A stretch of DNA of 64,000 nt from Frondihabitans sp. PhB188 (GCF_003752365.1 NZ_RJUO01000001.1:248001-312000), one strand, 5' to 3'; positions 46,378 through 55,244 are shown, counted from the first letter of the stretch. Notes: generated by a model not told the origin, from the letters alone. Translations and numbers: made by a program.

Positions 46378-47688
46378 TCAGTAGGTGGCGAGGAGGTCGC
46401 GGAGCACCCGACTGCCAAAGGTTAGCGCCTCGAGCGGCACCCTCTCGTCGACGCCGTGGAACATCGCCGGGAAGTCCATCTCTTCCGGGAGGCGCAGCGG
46501 TGCGAAGCCGTAGCCCTTGATGCCGAGCAGGCTGAGCGCCTTGTTGTCGGTGCCTCCCGAGAGGAGGTAGGGCAGCACGGGCGCACCCGGGTCGTGCTTG
46601 TCGAGGGTCGATTTGATCGACTCGACGAGCGGCCCGCCGAACTCGGTCTCGAGGCCGATGTCGGTGTGGATCGTCTCGATCTCGATGTCGTCGCCGATCA
46701 GCTCGCGCACCTGGGCGAGCACCTTCTGCTCGTCACCCGGCATGCAGCGGATGTCGACGAGCGCCTCGGCGGTGTCGGGGATCACGTTGTGCTTGTAGCC
46801 GGCCTGCAGCACGGTCGGGTTCGTCGTGACGCGCAGGCTTCCCTTGATGAAGCCGGACGCCGTGCCGGTCTTCAGCACCAGCTCGTCGGGGGCGATCTGC
46901 TCGGGGTCGACGCCCAGGATGCGCGAGACCTCGCGGAGCAGGCCCGTCGTCGTGTCGGTCAGCTCGACCGGCCACTCCTGGCGGCCGAGAACCGTCACGG
47001 CCTCGGCGAGGCGGGTGACGGCGTTGTCTCTGATCATCTGCGACCCGTGGCCGGCCGTGCCGCGCGCGATGAGCTTGATCCAGATCAGGGCCTTCTCGCC
47101 GGTCTGAAGCAGGTAGGCGCGCTTGCCGTCGATGAACGTCGAGTACCCCCCGACCTCGCTGATCGCCTCGCCCATGCCGTCGAACAGCTCGGGGTGGTTC
47201 TTCACCAGGAAGTGCGACCCGAGCACTCCCCCGGCCTCCTCGTCGGCCAGGAAGCCGAGCACGAGGTTGCGCTCCGGCTGCTGGCCCGAGCGCAGCAGGT
47301 CGCCGACGCTGGTGAGCATCATCGCGTCCATGTTCTTCATGTCGACGGCGCCGCGCCCCCAGAGCATGCCGTCTCTCACCTCGCCGCCGAACGGGTCGAC
47401 AGACCAGTTCGCAGGATCCGCGGGCACCACGTCGAGGTGACCGTGCACGACGAGCCCCGGCTTCGTCTGGTCACGCCCCGGCACCTTCGCCAGCACGCTG
47501 TGGCGGCCGGGCTCCGACTCGAACATCAGCGGGGTGAGGCCGAGCTCCTCGAGCTTGGCGGCGACGTACTCGGCCGCGTCGGTCTCGCCGTTGGAGCGGC
47601 CGCCGCCGTAGTTGGTGGTGTCGAAGCGGATGAGGTCGCGCGCGATGGCGGCGGTCTCGTCGAGGTCGGTCTGCTCGTGCGAGGTCAT
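46378..47688 (-). CDS. M20/M25/M40 family metallopeptidase
   Basis: 436 aa. Metal ligands are in VVHGHLDVVPAD, GRGAVDMKNMDA, FLADEEAGG and a C-terminal SGGTDNKAL segment, where a histidine ligand usually follows. Related to ArgE/DapE and carboxypeptidase-like deacylases, likely cytosolic. ATG at 47688 follows TACCGT by 6 bp. First gene of the M20-uppP-mshC-ATPase run. Confidence 0.9.
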   Translation of the reverse strand: MTSHEQTDLDETAAIARDLIRFDTTNYGGGRSNGETDAAEYVAAKLEELGLTPLMFESEPGRHSVLAKVPGRDQTKPGLVVHGHLDVVPADPANWSVDPFGGEVRDGMLWGRGAVDMKNMDAMMLTSVGDLLRSGQQPERNLVLGFLADEEAGGVLGSHFLVKNHPELFDGMGEAISEVGGYSTFIDGKRAYLLQTGEKALIWIKLIARGTAGHGSQMIRDNAVTRLAEAVTVLGRQEWPVELTDTTTGLLREVSRILGVDPEQIAPDELVLKTGTASGFIKGSLRVTTNPTVLQAGYKHNVIPDTAEALVDIRCMPGDEQKVLAQVRELIGDDIEIETIHTDIGLETEFGGPLVESIKSTLDKHDPGAPVLPYLLSGGTDNKALSLLGIKGYGFAPLRLPEEMDFPAMFHGVDERVPLEALTFGSRVLRDLLATY

Positions 47689-47694
47689 GCGTCC

Positions 47695-47700
47695 ACGGTA
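47695..47700 (-). promoter_or_regulatory. -10 box of the M20-uppP-mshC run, leaderless
   Basis: TACCGT on - , 6 bp before ATG at 47688. Confidence 0.5.
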
Positions 47701-47783
47701 CCGGGCGGAGGGTGTCAGGCCGGCCCTCGAACTCGTGCTAATGTCTTCGAGGCGGTTAGGCCGCAGCAGTGAGACACACACTC

Positions 47784-47868
47784 GTCCGGGTGGCGGAAAT
47801 GGCAGACGCGCTAGCTTGAGGTGCTAGTGCCCGTATAGGGCGTGGGGGTTCAAGTCCCCCCTCGGACA
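47784..47868 (+). tRNA. tRNA-Leu (anticodon GAG)
   Basis: 85 nt. Acceptor arm GTCCGGG pairs with CTCGGAC (one G-U), discriminator A, CCA not encoded. Anticodon stem CTAGC/GCTAG encloses TTGAGGT with GAG at 47818-47820. A long variable arm is present, and the T arm is GGGGG TTCAAGT CCCCC. Reads CUC and CUU leucine codons. Confidence 0.96.
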
Positions 47869-47880
47869 CGAACGAATAGA

Positions 47881-47912
47881 AGGCCTCTGCCCCGAAGGGC
47901 AGGGGCCTTTTT
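47881..47912 (+). terminator. Intrinsic terminator after tRNA-Leu
   Basis: A 12-bp stem AGGCCTCTGCCC / GGGCAGGGGCCT with a CGAA loop and five Ts. Confidence 0.9.
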
Positions 47913-48068
47913 CGTTCGTCGTGCCTGCTTGTCGCGCTTCGCGCGACGTCGCTCCGCTGGGGCCCTCCGGGCGGGCCTTCGGGGGTGGGTGTCGCCGGGC
48001 GTCGCTGCGCTCCGCCCGAGCTTCTGGGCCGCGGGTCGGCGGGCACTCGGGAGGGGGAGAGCCGCGAG

Positions 48069-48074
48069 TAGGGT
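48069..48074 (+). promoter_or_regulatory. Probable -10 box of the aldo/keto reductase gene
   Basis: TAGGGT. A GTG 5 bp downstream (48080) could act as a leaderless start adding ten residues, but the ATG at 48110 has GAAAGG before it and matches the family start. Confidence 0.4.
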
Positions 48075-48109
48075 CGGTCGTGAACGACACCCGTCTCGAA
48101 AGGCTTCTC

Positions 48110-49087
48110 ATGGAATACGTCCGTCTCGGCTCCTCCGGACTGCAGGTCTCCGCGGTCACCCTCGGCATGATGAGCTACGGCGACCCGGCTCGCGGCGGGC
48201 ACGAGTGGAGCCTGCCCGAGGAGGAGAGCCGCCCCTTCATCCAGCAGGCGCTCGAAGCCGGCATCACGACCTTCGACACCGCCAACGTCTACAGCGACGG
48301 CTCGAGCGAGGAGATCACGGGCCGCGCGCTCGCCGACTTCGCCGCTCGCGACGAGGTCGTCATCGCGACCAAGCTGAACGGCCGCATGCGCAAGGGCCCG
48401 AACGGCGCCGGCCTCTCGCGCCTCGCCGTCATGACCGAGGTCGACAACTCTCTGCGCCGCCTCGGCACCGACTACATCGACCTCTACCAGATCCACCGCT
48501 TCGACCCCGAGACGCCGGTCGAGGAGACCATGGAGGCGCTCCACGACGTCGTCAAGGCGGGCAAGGTCCGCTATCTCGGCGCGTCGTCGATGTGGGCGTG
48601 GCAGTTCGCGCAGATGCAGTACACCGCCGACCTCGGCGGCTGGACGCGTTTCGTCTCGATGCAGGACCAGTACAACCTGATCCAGCGCGAGGAGGAGCGC
48701 GAGATGCACCCGTTCTGCCTCGATCAGGGCGTGGGCGTGCTGCCCTGGAGCCCGCTCGCGCGCGGCAGGCTGACGCGCGACTGGGACGCCACGACGGCCC
48801 GCAGCGAGACCGACCTCTTCGGCCAGACCCTCTACCGCCAGCGCGAGGACGGCGATCGGGCCATCGCCGACGCCGTCGCCGCGGTCGCCGAGGCGCGGGG
48901 GATCTCGCGGGCGCAGGTCGCCCTCGCCTGGGTGCGCCAGCAGGACGCCGTGTCGTCGCCGATCTTCGGCGCCACGAAGCCCGAGCACCTCGCCGACGCG
49001 GTCGCCTCCGTCGACGTGTGGCTGACCGACGACGAGCTCGACCAGCTCGAGGCCCCCTACGTCACGCGCGACCCGGAGGGCTTCTAG
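48110..49087 (+). CDS. Aldo/keto reductase
   Basis: 325 aa, NADPH-dependent TIM-barrel oxidoreductase. The catalytic tetrad is D56, Y61, K88 and H129. Starts MEYVRLGSSGLQVS as is typical for the YajO/YghZ-like subgroup. C-terminal cofactor motif SSPIFGATKPEHL. The physiological substrate is unknown. Confidence 0.92.
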   Translation: MEYVRLGSSGLQVSAVTLGMMSYGDPARGGHEWSLPEEESRPFIQQALEAGITTFDTANVYSDGSSEEITGRALADFAARDEVVIATKLNGRMRKGPNGAGLSRLAVMTEVDNSLRRLGTDYIDLYQIHRFDPETPVEETMEALHDVVKAGKVRYLGASSMWAWQFAQMQYTADLGGWTRFVSMQDQYNLIQREEEREMHPFCLDQGVGVLPWSPLARGRLTRDWDATTARSETDLFGQTLYRQREDGDRAIADAVAAVAEARGISRAQVALAWVRQQDAVSSPIFGATKPEHLADAVASVDVWLTDDELDQLEAPYVTRDPEGF

Positions 49088-49171
49088 GCGAGGGGTGCCA
49101 TCGCAGCCACGCGAGGAGCATGATGGGGCCACGGTGAGCGGCGACGGCGCCCTCCCCCGACGAACGGAATC

Positions 49172-49417
49172 ATGATGAGCGACGAACGACACGACGATCA
49201 GGCCGCCGAGGAGCGCGAGGCGGCCGCGGAGGCCCCGCTGAACGGCGGTTCGCACTCCGAGGCGGGCTCGTACACGTCGACCAAGGAAGGCGGCGTCGAC
49301 TACGACGGCGCGTTCACCGACAGCGACATCCCGGCCGAGGGCGTGAAGCCCGGCGAGACCGAGGTCGACAAGGCCGGCTTCGAGGGAAGCTACACCGAGA
49401 GCGACGGCGTCGAGTAG
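49172..49417 (+). CDS. Acidic 81-aa disordered protein with GSYT-like repeats
   Basis: Unrecognised. Low complexity and strongly acidic, without hydrophobic segments. Three related motifs recur: GSYTSTKEG, GAFTDSDIP and GSYTESDGV. Two adjacent ATGs (49172, 49175). Coding bias matches the neighbours. It probably has no fold of its own. Function unknown. Confidence 0.65.
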   Translation: MMSDERHDDQAAEEREAAAEAPLNGGSHSEAGSYTSTKEGGVDYDGAFTDSDIPAEGVKPGETEVDKAGFEGSYTESDGVE

Positions 49418-49511
49418 ACCGGATCGGTCGAGCGCGGACGGAAGGCGGGCACCCCGAGTTCCTGCGGGGTGATTTTCGGTCGCGCGTGGCGAACGACTGC
49501 CCGACCGGGAG

Positions 49512-49517
49512 TAGCGT
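49512..49517 (+). promoter_or_regulatory. -10 box of ndh, leaderless
   Basis: TAGCGT, 7 bp before ATG at 49525. Confidence 0.6.
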
Positions 49518-49524
49518 CGGTGTC

Positions 49525-50862
49525 ATGACAACACGAATCGTTATTCTGGGTGGTGGTTCGGCGGGTCTCCAGACCGCTCTGACTCTGCAGAAGAAACGCC
49601 CCCCGCAGAGCGCGAGCATCACGGTCATCGACCCGAGCCCGTACATGACCTACCAGCCGTTCCTCCCGGAGGTCGTCGGCGGGCACATCGACCCGAGAGA
49701 CGTGACGGTTCCGCTGCGAAAGACGCTGCGCCGCTCCAAGTTCATCCAGGGCGCCATGTCGGCGATCGACACCGACGCGAAGTCGGTCACCGTCGATCTC
49801 GCCGACGGTCGCACGACCGAGGTCGGCTACGACCACCTCGTCGTCGCGATGGGCGCCGTGACCCGCACCTTCCCGACCCCCGGCCTCGCCGAGAACGCCG
49901 TCGGCTTCAAGAGCGTCGAAGAGGCGTCGTACGTGCGCGCCCGGGTGCTCGGCAACATCGAGAAGGCGGCGGCTTCGACCGACCCCGCCGAGCGCGCCAA
50001 GTTGCTCACCGTCGTCTTCGTCGGCGGCGGCTACACCGGCGTCGAGGCGATGGGCGAGCTGCTCGACACCGCCAACGCGGCCGTCGACGGCTATCCCGTG
50101 CTCTCGCGCCACGAGCTGCGCTTCGTTCTGGTCGAGGCTCTCGACCGCGTCGCCCCCGAGGTCGGCCCCGAGCTGTCGAAATGGACCCTCGGCGCTCTCC
50201 GCGCCCGCGGCATCGACATCCGCCTCCAGACGACCATGCCGTCGTGCGAGAACGGCGACTGCGTGCTGAGCGACGGCGAGACCGTCCCCGCCGGCACGAT
50301 CGTCTGGACCGCCGGCGTCAAGCCGAACCCCGTCCTCGACAAGACCAGCCTGCCGCGCGGCCCGAAGGGCCACGTGAACGCGAACGCGAAGCTCGAGGTC
50401 GTGACGGACGACGGCAAGCGCATCGACGGCGTCTGGGCGCTGGGCGACAACGCGCAGGTCCCCGACCTGACGGCCGCCAAGCAGCCGGCCTACTACCCGC
50501 CGAACGCGCAGAACGCCGTCCGGCAGGCAGTCACGGTCGCTGACAACATCCTGGCGTCGATGGCCGGCGAGCCTCTCGCCGAGTACCGACACGAGTCGGT
50601 CGGCACGGTCGCCAGCTACGGCATCGGCAAGGGCGCGGCCCTGATCCAGGGCGTGCACCTCAAGAACCTGCTCGCGTGGCTCGCCCACCGCGGCTATCAC
50701 CTGCTGGCCATGCCCACCCTCACCCGCAAGTGGCGCATCCTCACCGGGTGGGTGACCGAGATCGTCGGCGGCCGCGACGAGACGACCCTCGAGAACCTGG
50801 ACGACCCGCGTGCGAACTTCGTCGCGCTTGCCGCTCCGGCGTCGAAGGGCGCCAAGAAGTAG
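49525..50862 (+). CDS. ndh: Type II NADH:quinone oxidoreductase
   Basis: 445 aa, single-subunit non-pumping NADH dehydrogenase feeding quinol to the bc1 complex. FAD site VILGGGSAGLQTA (6-18), NADH site VVFVGGGYTGVEAMGEL (about 164-180), FAD/quinone motif VWALGDNAQVPD. The C-terminal amphipathic region binds the membrane face. ATG at 49525 is leaderless; terminator follows. Confidence 0.94.
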   Translation: MTTRIVILGGGSAGLQTALTLQKKRPPQSASITVIDPSPYMTYQPFLPEVVGGHIDPRDVTVPLRKTLRRSKFIQGAMSAIDTDAKSVTVDLADGRTTEVGYDHLVVAMGAVTRTFPTPGLAENAVGFKSVEEASYVRARVLGNIEKAAASTDPAERAKLLTVVFVGGGYTGVEAMGELLDTANAAVDGYPVLSRHELRFVLVEALDRVAPEVGPELSKWTLGALRARGIDIRLQTTMPSCENGDCVLSDGETVPAGTIVWTAGVKPNPVLDKTSLPRGPKGHVNANAKLEVVTDDGKRIDGVWALGDNAQVPDLTAAKQPAYYPPNAQNAVRQAVTVADNILASMAGEPLAEYRHESVGTVASYGIGKGAALIQGVHLKNLLAWLAHRGYHLLAMPTLTRKWRILTGWVTEIVGGRDETTLENLDDPRANFVALAAPASKGAKK

Positions 50863-50879
50863 CGCAGACCCACCCTGAG

Positions 50880-50907
50880 AGCGAGGCCTTCCGAGGCCTC
50901 GCTTTCG
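50880..50907 (+). terminator. Intrinsic terminator after ndh
   Basis: A perfect 10-bp stem AGCGAGGCCT / AGGCCTCGCT with a TCCG loop, then TTCG. Confidence 0.8.
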
Positions 50908-51060
50908 TGCGTTAACCTGCGAGCAGGGTTGCCGGCGGGTGAATGCGGCGTAAACGACCTCGGAGGCAGAGTTCACCCGTTTGAGCCTGGGCAGCACTTC
51001 CGGGGTACAAACGATGCGGTCATTCGGGGGGACCATGATTCGGGGTCTCCGCGAGCCGAA

Positions 51061-51075
51061 CGACAACTGTTGTCG
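51061..51075. promoter_or_regulatory. 15-bp palindrome, possible operator
   Basis: CGACAAC-T-GTTGTCG, about 95 bp upstream of the candidate promoter of the polysaccharide operon. Confidence 0.45.
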
Positions 51076-51154
51076 ATTGTGCAGCCTTCCATCGGTAGGC
51101 GAATGCGGTCGATCCCCATGTATCCGGGCGACTCGCCGTCGCCTCCTTGCGAGC

Positions 51155-51167
51155 GGATAGACTATCC
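51155..51167 (+). promoter_or_regulatory. Candidate promoter inside an inverted repeat
   Basis: GGATAG-A-CTATCC contains TAGACT (51158-51163), the same -10 sequence used by lnt, helY and the HAD gene. A start near 51170 would give a leader of about 550 nt that includes the whole ACCCG array. Confidence 0.45.
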
Positions 51168-51194
51168 GATTGTCTCGAAGGACCACGTCTGCCT

Positions 51195-51691
51195 ACCCGA
51201 ACGACGCATTTCGGCTGCATCACCCGTTCGAGGGCCGGGATCACCCGTTGTCATCCCCCCGCCCGGGGGGCGCATGGTCCCCCGAAATGGGGGCATGTGG
51301 CCCCCGAGGTGAATGGCCTAGTTTCGATTCATACCCGCTGAAAGGCGGAGGGAGGAAACGGCCGGAAACCAGCCGCTCCCCGTCACCCGAACAACCCGAA
51401 TGCACCACGCGCTTTACCCGAAGCGTCACCCGATCACCCGCAGCACCCGACACCTTCCCGATCGTCGACTCGCACCGAGCCTCGAGACCCGCCGTACCCG
51501 ACGGCCCTCAGAGGATCAGAACCGCAGGTCGACACCCGGACGCACGACCGAATCCCGATCTTCCGGTCGTTCGTCCGACCCGGCTCCGACTCGTTCCCGA
51601 ATAGCGGACTGGAGCCTTTGCGCCGCCTACCCGAACCCCCCCCTGGATCCATGCTTACCCTGCTCATTCTGCGTACGCTTCCGCGTACCCG
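51195..51691 (+). repeat. ACCCG array, 16 copies on one strand
   Basis: ACCCG starts at 51195, 51222, 51243, 51333, 51385, 51394, 51416, 51428, 51436, 51445, 51487, 51496, 51534, 51578, 51629 and 51687, often as ACCCGA. The complement CGGGT is not seen in the same stretch. Spacing is 8-12 bp in the central cluster (51385-51449). Confidence 0.7.
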
Positions 51692-51718
51692 CTTCCGCCC
51701 CGAATCGGAAGCGGCATC

Positions 51719-53281
51719 GTGACCGGCATCGGCCGCGACCTCGGAGAGAAATCCCGACTCGCGTTCCCCTCGCCGGTGAAATCCGCGGCCGCAGCCTGGT
51801 CGGATCTGGGCGAGCGGGTGGGCGGCGCATCCATCGGAACCGGCTGGGCCGTGCGCTACCGTCGCCGGCTGGTCGCCTTCGACGCCATCGTCATCGCGCT
51901 CAGCGTGGTCGTCGCCTCGTTCGTCGAGGCCCTCCGCGAGGGGTTCGGCGAGACGCTGGCCTCGCTGTCGACGACCGACACCAGGACTCTCCTCATCACG
52001 ATCGGCTACCCGGTCGGCATCGGGCTCCTCTGGGCACTGTGCCTGTCCTTCCAGCGCACCCGCGACCTCTCCGTCGTCGGCACCGGCGCGGACGAGTACA
52101 AGCGCGTGCTCAACGCGACGATCCTCACCTTCGTCATCATCGCCCTGATCATCTCGATCACCGGCCACGAGTCGATGCGCTCCTACTTCTTCGTCGCCCT
52201 CCCCGGCGGCTCGCTCGGCCTCATCGCCTCCCGCTTCCTCCTGCGCCGCTGGCTGATCCGCCAGCGCACCCTCGGCAACTACCTGTCGCGCGCCATCGTC
52301 GTCGGCAGCCGCGCCGACGTCACGTACGTCATCGACCGCATCGACGAGAAGCCGGGCGCCCTCTACGACGTCGTCGGCGCCGTAGTCGAAGACGGCGACG
52401 ACAGCGGCAGCATCGCCGTCGGATCCCATGTCGTGCCGATCGTGGCCGGCCTGGACGACGTGTCCCGCGCCGTCTGGCGCATGAACGTCGAGAGCGTGAT
52501 CGTCGCCGGCGACCCGCGCCACGGCACCGACTACGTCCGCGATCTCGGCTGGAGCCTCGAAGGCCGCGCGACCGAGCTCGTCATCGCCTCGCGCCTCGCC
52601 AACATCGCGGGCCCCCGCATCCACTTCCGCCCGGTCGAGGGACTCCCGCTCATGCACGTCGAGCTGCCGCAGTTCGACGGCCCGAAGCACGTGATGAAGC
52701 GCGCCACCGACGTGACCCTCGCGGGTCTCGCCCTGCTCGTGCTCCTGCCCCTGATGGCCGTCGTCGCCGGCTTCATCCGCCTGGGCGACGGTGGGCCGGT
52801 GTTCTTCCGGCAGGAGCGCGTCGGGCGCGACGGCGAGCGGTTCACGATGCTCAAGTTCCGCACGATGACCGTCGACGCCGAGGACCGCCTGGCCGAGATC
52901 GCGAGCCTGTCCGAGGGCAACGGCGTGCTGTTCAAGATGCGCGTCGACCCGCGGGTCACCCGCGTCGGCCGCGTGCTGCGCAAGTACTCGCTCGACGAGA
53001 TCCCGCAGCTGATCAACATCCTCGGCGGCTCGATGAGCCTCGTGGGGCCGCGTCCGCCGCTGCCCCTCGAGGTCGACGGCTACGCCGAGCACGTCCACCG
53101 CCGTCTCTACATCAAGCCCGGCCTGACCGGCATGTGGCAGGTGGGCGGCCGCTCCGACCTCAGCTGGGAGGAGAGCGTCCGTCTCGACCTCTACTACGTC
53201 GAGAACTGGTCGCTGACCGTCGACTTCGTGCTCATGTGGCGCACCGTGAAAGTGATCCTCCGCCCTGAGGGGGCCTACTGA
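51719..53281 (+). CDS. Polyprenyl-phosphate phosphoglycosyl transferase (exopolysaccharide initiation)
   Basis: 520 aa. Four N-terminal helices with a CoA-binding-like/nucleotide-sugar domain (about 195-320), one further helix, then the bacterial sugar transferase domain (about 325-520): QERVGRDGERFTMLKFRTM, KYSLDEIPQLINILGGSMSLVGPRPPLP, KPGLTGMWQV. Loads the first sugar phosphate on undecaprenyl phosphate. GTG at 51719 with GGAAG upstream. First gene of a five-gene coupled operon. Confidence 0.92.
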   Translation: MTGIGRDLGEKSRLAFPSPVKSAAAAWSDLGERVGGASIGTGWAVRYRRRLVAFDAIVIALSVVVASFVEALREGFGETLASLSTTDTRTLLITIGYPVGIGLLWALCLSFQRTRDLSVVGTGADEYKRVLNATILTFVIIALIISITGHESMRSYFFVALPGGSLGLIASRFLLRRWLIRQRTLGNYLSRAIVVGSRADVTYVIDRIDEKPGALYDVVGAVVEDGDDSGSIAVGSHVVPIVAGLDDVSRAVWRMNVESVIVAGDPRHGTDYVRDLGWSLEGRATELVIASRLANIAGPRIHFRPVEGLPLMHVELPQFDGPKHVMKRATDVTLAGLALLVLLPLMAVVAGFIRLGDGGPVFFRQERVGRDGERFTMLKFRTMTVDAEDRLAEIASLSEGNGVLFKMRVDPRVTRVGRVLRKYSLDEIPQLINILGGSMSLVGPRPPLPLEVDGYAEHVHRRLYIKPGLTGMWQVGGRSDLSWEESVRLDLYYVENWSLTVDFVLMWRTVKVILRPEGAY

Positions 53282-54483
53282 TGACCGATATCGAGCAGGA
53301 ACTCGCAGGCCTCGACGCCCCCGGCGTCCGTCGCGGCGCCCGCCGCGGCCGCATCCTCGTCGTCCACTCGTCCGACGAGATGTACGGGTCCGACCGCATC
53401 GTCCTCGAGGTCGTCGCCGAGCTCGTCGCGTCCGACTCCAACGACGTCACCGTCTGGCTGCCGACCGACGTCGAGCCCGGGCCCCTCGGCCCGATGCTCC
53501 GCGACCTCGGGGCTCGGGTGGAACGCCACCCGCTGCCGATCCTCCGTCGTCTGAAGATCACTCCCGGCGGATTCCTCCGTCTCGCCAGGGACGCCGTCCG
53601 AACGCTCGCCCGTCTCTCGGGCCGTCGTTTCGACCTCGTCTACCTGGCCACCAGCGCTTGCCTGCCCGTCGCTCCCCTTGCTCGCCTCACCGGCGTCCGC
53701 AAGGTCGTCGGGCACCTCCAAGAACCATGGGGACCGAAGGACCGGGTAGGTCTTCGTCCCCTGGCAGGCGCGTGCACGGCACTTGTGGCCGTCTCGCGCT
53801 CTGTCCTCGGCGCGTCGGGTCTCGCCGAGGACCCGCGGGCGGTGGTGGTGCACAACGGTGTACCCCATCGTTCGCGCGAACTTCCCGCGGCTCCGCCGGA
53901 GCACCGCAGGCCGCACTACGTGATCGCCAGCCGCTGGAACCCGCACAAGGGCCACGGCACGCTGCTGCGCGCATGGGAGAAGGCCGGCTGCCCGGGTGAG
54001 CTCGTCGTGCTCGGCGCAGTTCCTGCCGTCGGAATCGGCGTGGATGTGAAGGCCCTCGTGGCCCAGCACGTGTCGCGCCCCGAGACCGTCGTCGTCGTCG
54101 GCGAGGTCGCCGATGCGACGCCGTACCTGCAGGCCGCCGACGCCGTCGTCCTGCCCACCGACACGCTCGAGGGCTTCGGCCTCGTGACGGTCGAGGCGTT
54201 CAGCGAGGGCCGCGCCGTCATCGCCAGCCGCTCCGGTGGGCCCGAGGAGGTCATCGACGACGGAGTGACCGGCTGGCTGTTCGACTGCACGGACGTCGAC
54301 GCCCTGGCCGAGCTGTTCTCGACGCTCGACGTCGCGACGCTCCGCGCTGCCGGGCAGCGTGCTCAGGAGGTCTACGCCGCCGAGTACACGCCGGAGCGCA
54401 TGCGCGCCCGGATCGCAGCCGTCGTCGACGGCGAGCTGCACCGCGTCGCCCGCGGCACCGCACCCCTGGCGGTGGCCTCGTGA
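53281..54483 (+). CDS. Family 4 glycosyltransferase
   Basis: 400 aa, GT-B fold. N-terminal RILVVHSSDEMYGSDRIVLEVVAEL and C-terminal ASRWNPHKGHGTLLRAW, then the nucleotide-sugar site TLEGFGLVTVEAFSEGRAVIASRSGGPEEVI with the E-x7-E pattern. It adds a later sugar to the lipid-linked chain. ATG overlaps the previous stop by 1 bp (TGATG). Confidence 0.91.
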   Translation: MTDIEQELAGLDAPGVRRGARRGRILVVHSSDEMYGSDRIVLEVVAELVASDSNDVTVWLPTDVEPGPLGPMLRDLGARVERHPLPILRRLKITPGGFLRLARDAVRTLARLSGRRFDLVYLATSACLPVAPLARLTGVRKVVGHLQEPWGPKDRVGLRPLAGACTALVAVSRSVLGASGLAEDPRAVVVHNGVPHRSRELPAAPPEHRRPHYVIASRWNPHKGHGTLLRAWEKAGCPGELVVLGAVPAVGIGVDVKALVAQHVSRPETVVVVGEVADATPYLQAADAVVLPTDTLEGFGLVTVEAFSEGRAVIASRSGGPEEVIDDGVTGWLFDCTDVDALAELFSTLDVATLRAAGQRAQEVYAAEYTPERMRARIAAVVDGELHRVARGTAPLAVAS

Positions 54484-55244
54484 CCACCGCGCTGAACCGC
54501 GAGACCTACGGCGAGTCGCTCGCCCGCCTCGCAAGCGCCCAGAAGGGCTCCAGCGGCGCCCCGGCGTACTCGCGCTTCGTCAACCGCCGCATCGGACGAT
54601 TCCTCGCCGCCGCCGCGTACCAGCTGCGCATGACGCCGAACCAGGTGACGATGGTGAGCGCGCTGTTCACGTTCGCGGGCATCGCCGTCATCGCGTTCGT
54701 GCCGACGTCGATCGCCTCGGCCGTGTCGGTCATGCTGCTGCTCGTCATCGGCTACGCGCTCGATTCGGCCGACGGCCAGCTGGCGCGCCTGCGCGGCGGC
54801 GGAAGCCCCGCCGGCGAATGGCTCGACCACGTGATCGACGCCACCAAGATCGGCGTGCTCCACCTGGCCGTGTTCGCGAGCTTCCTGCGCGAGCCCTCGG
54901 GCCGGTCCGGCGTGCTCTGGGTGCCGCTCGCGTACTCGGCCGTCGCGTCGGTCGCGTTCTTCGCGATCATCCTCACCGACATGCTCCGTCGCGCCCAGCA
55001 CATCCGCACGGGCGTCCCGACCCGCGGCTCGCGGAACACGTCGACGCTGTACTCGCTCGCCGTCGTCCCGACCGACTACGGCCTGATGTGCCTCTCGTTC
55101 GTCCTCCTCGCCTGGCCGCTCGGCTTCACGATCGTCTACGTCGCGTTCTTCGCCGCCAACACGCTCTACCTGCTCCTCGCGCTGCCCAAGTGGTTCCGCG
55201 AGCTCAAGGGCCTCGGCTCTCTGCCCGACCGGGAGGTCTCATGA
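54480..55244 (+). CDS. CDP-alcohol phosphotransferase
   Basis: 254 aa integral membrane enzyme. The complete signature D-x2-DG-x2-AR-x8-G-x3-D-x3-D is at D95, D98, G99, A102, R103, G112, D116 and D120. About six helices. Transfers an alcohol-phosphate from a CDP-alcohol to an acceptor alcohol. Its place in a polysaccharide operon with a cytidylyltransferase points to glycopolymer modification rather than phospholipid synthesis. GTG overlaps the GT4 stop. Confidence 0.88.
   Translation: MTTALNRETYGESLARLASAQKGSSGAPAYSRFVNRRIGRFLAAAAYQLRMTPNQVTMVSALFTFAGIAVIAFVPTSIASAVSVMLLLVIGYALDSADGQLARLRGGGSPAGEWLDHVIDATKIGVLHLAVFASFLREPSGRSGVLWVPLAYSAVASVAFFAIILTDMLRRAQHIRTGVPTRGSRNTSTLYSLAVVPTDYGLMCLSFVLLAWPLGFTIVYVAFFAANTLYLLLALPKWFRELKGLGSLPDREVS

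Larger units (their letters stand above)
50908..51718. other. Non-coding 0.8-kb control region of the polysaccharide operon
   Basis: No reading frame here has family resemblance or a credible start signal, and base composition dips below that of neighbouring genes in 50930-51180. It holds the palindrome at 51061-51075, a palindrome-embedded -10 box at 51155-51167 and 16 same-strand ACCCG words between 51195 and 51691. Most of it may be a long 5' untranslated leader. Confidence 0.65.

Noticed and set aside
47913-48060. GC-rich small hairpins after tRNA-Leu considered as an attachment site or genomic island edge
   Set aside because: No duplicated tRNA 3' end, no integrase, and core genes on both sides.
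50929-51604. Reading frames of 64-144 codons in the polysaccharide control region
   Set aside because: Low-complexity Pro/Arg/Ser products, no ribosome sites, no third-position GC pattern, and they cut across the palindromes and the ACCCG array.
51195-51691. ACCCG array considered as a CRISPR
   Set aside because: The repeated unit is only 5-6 bp and spacing is irregular (8-90 bp); no cas genes.
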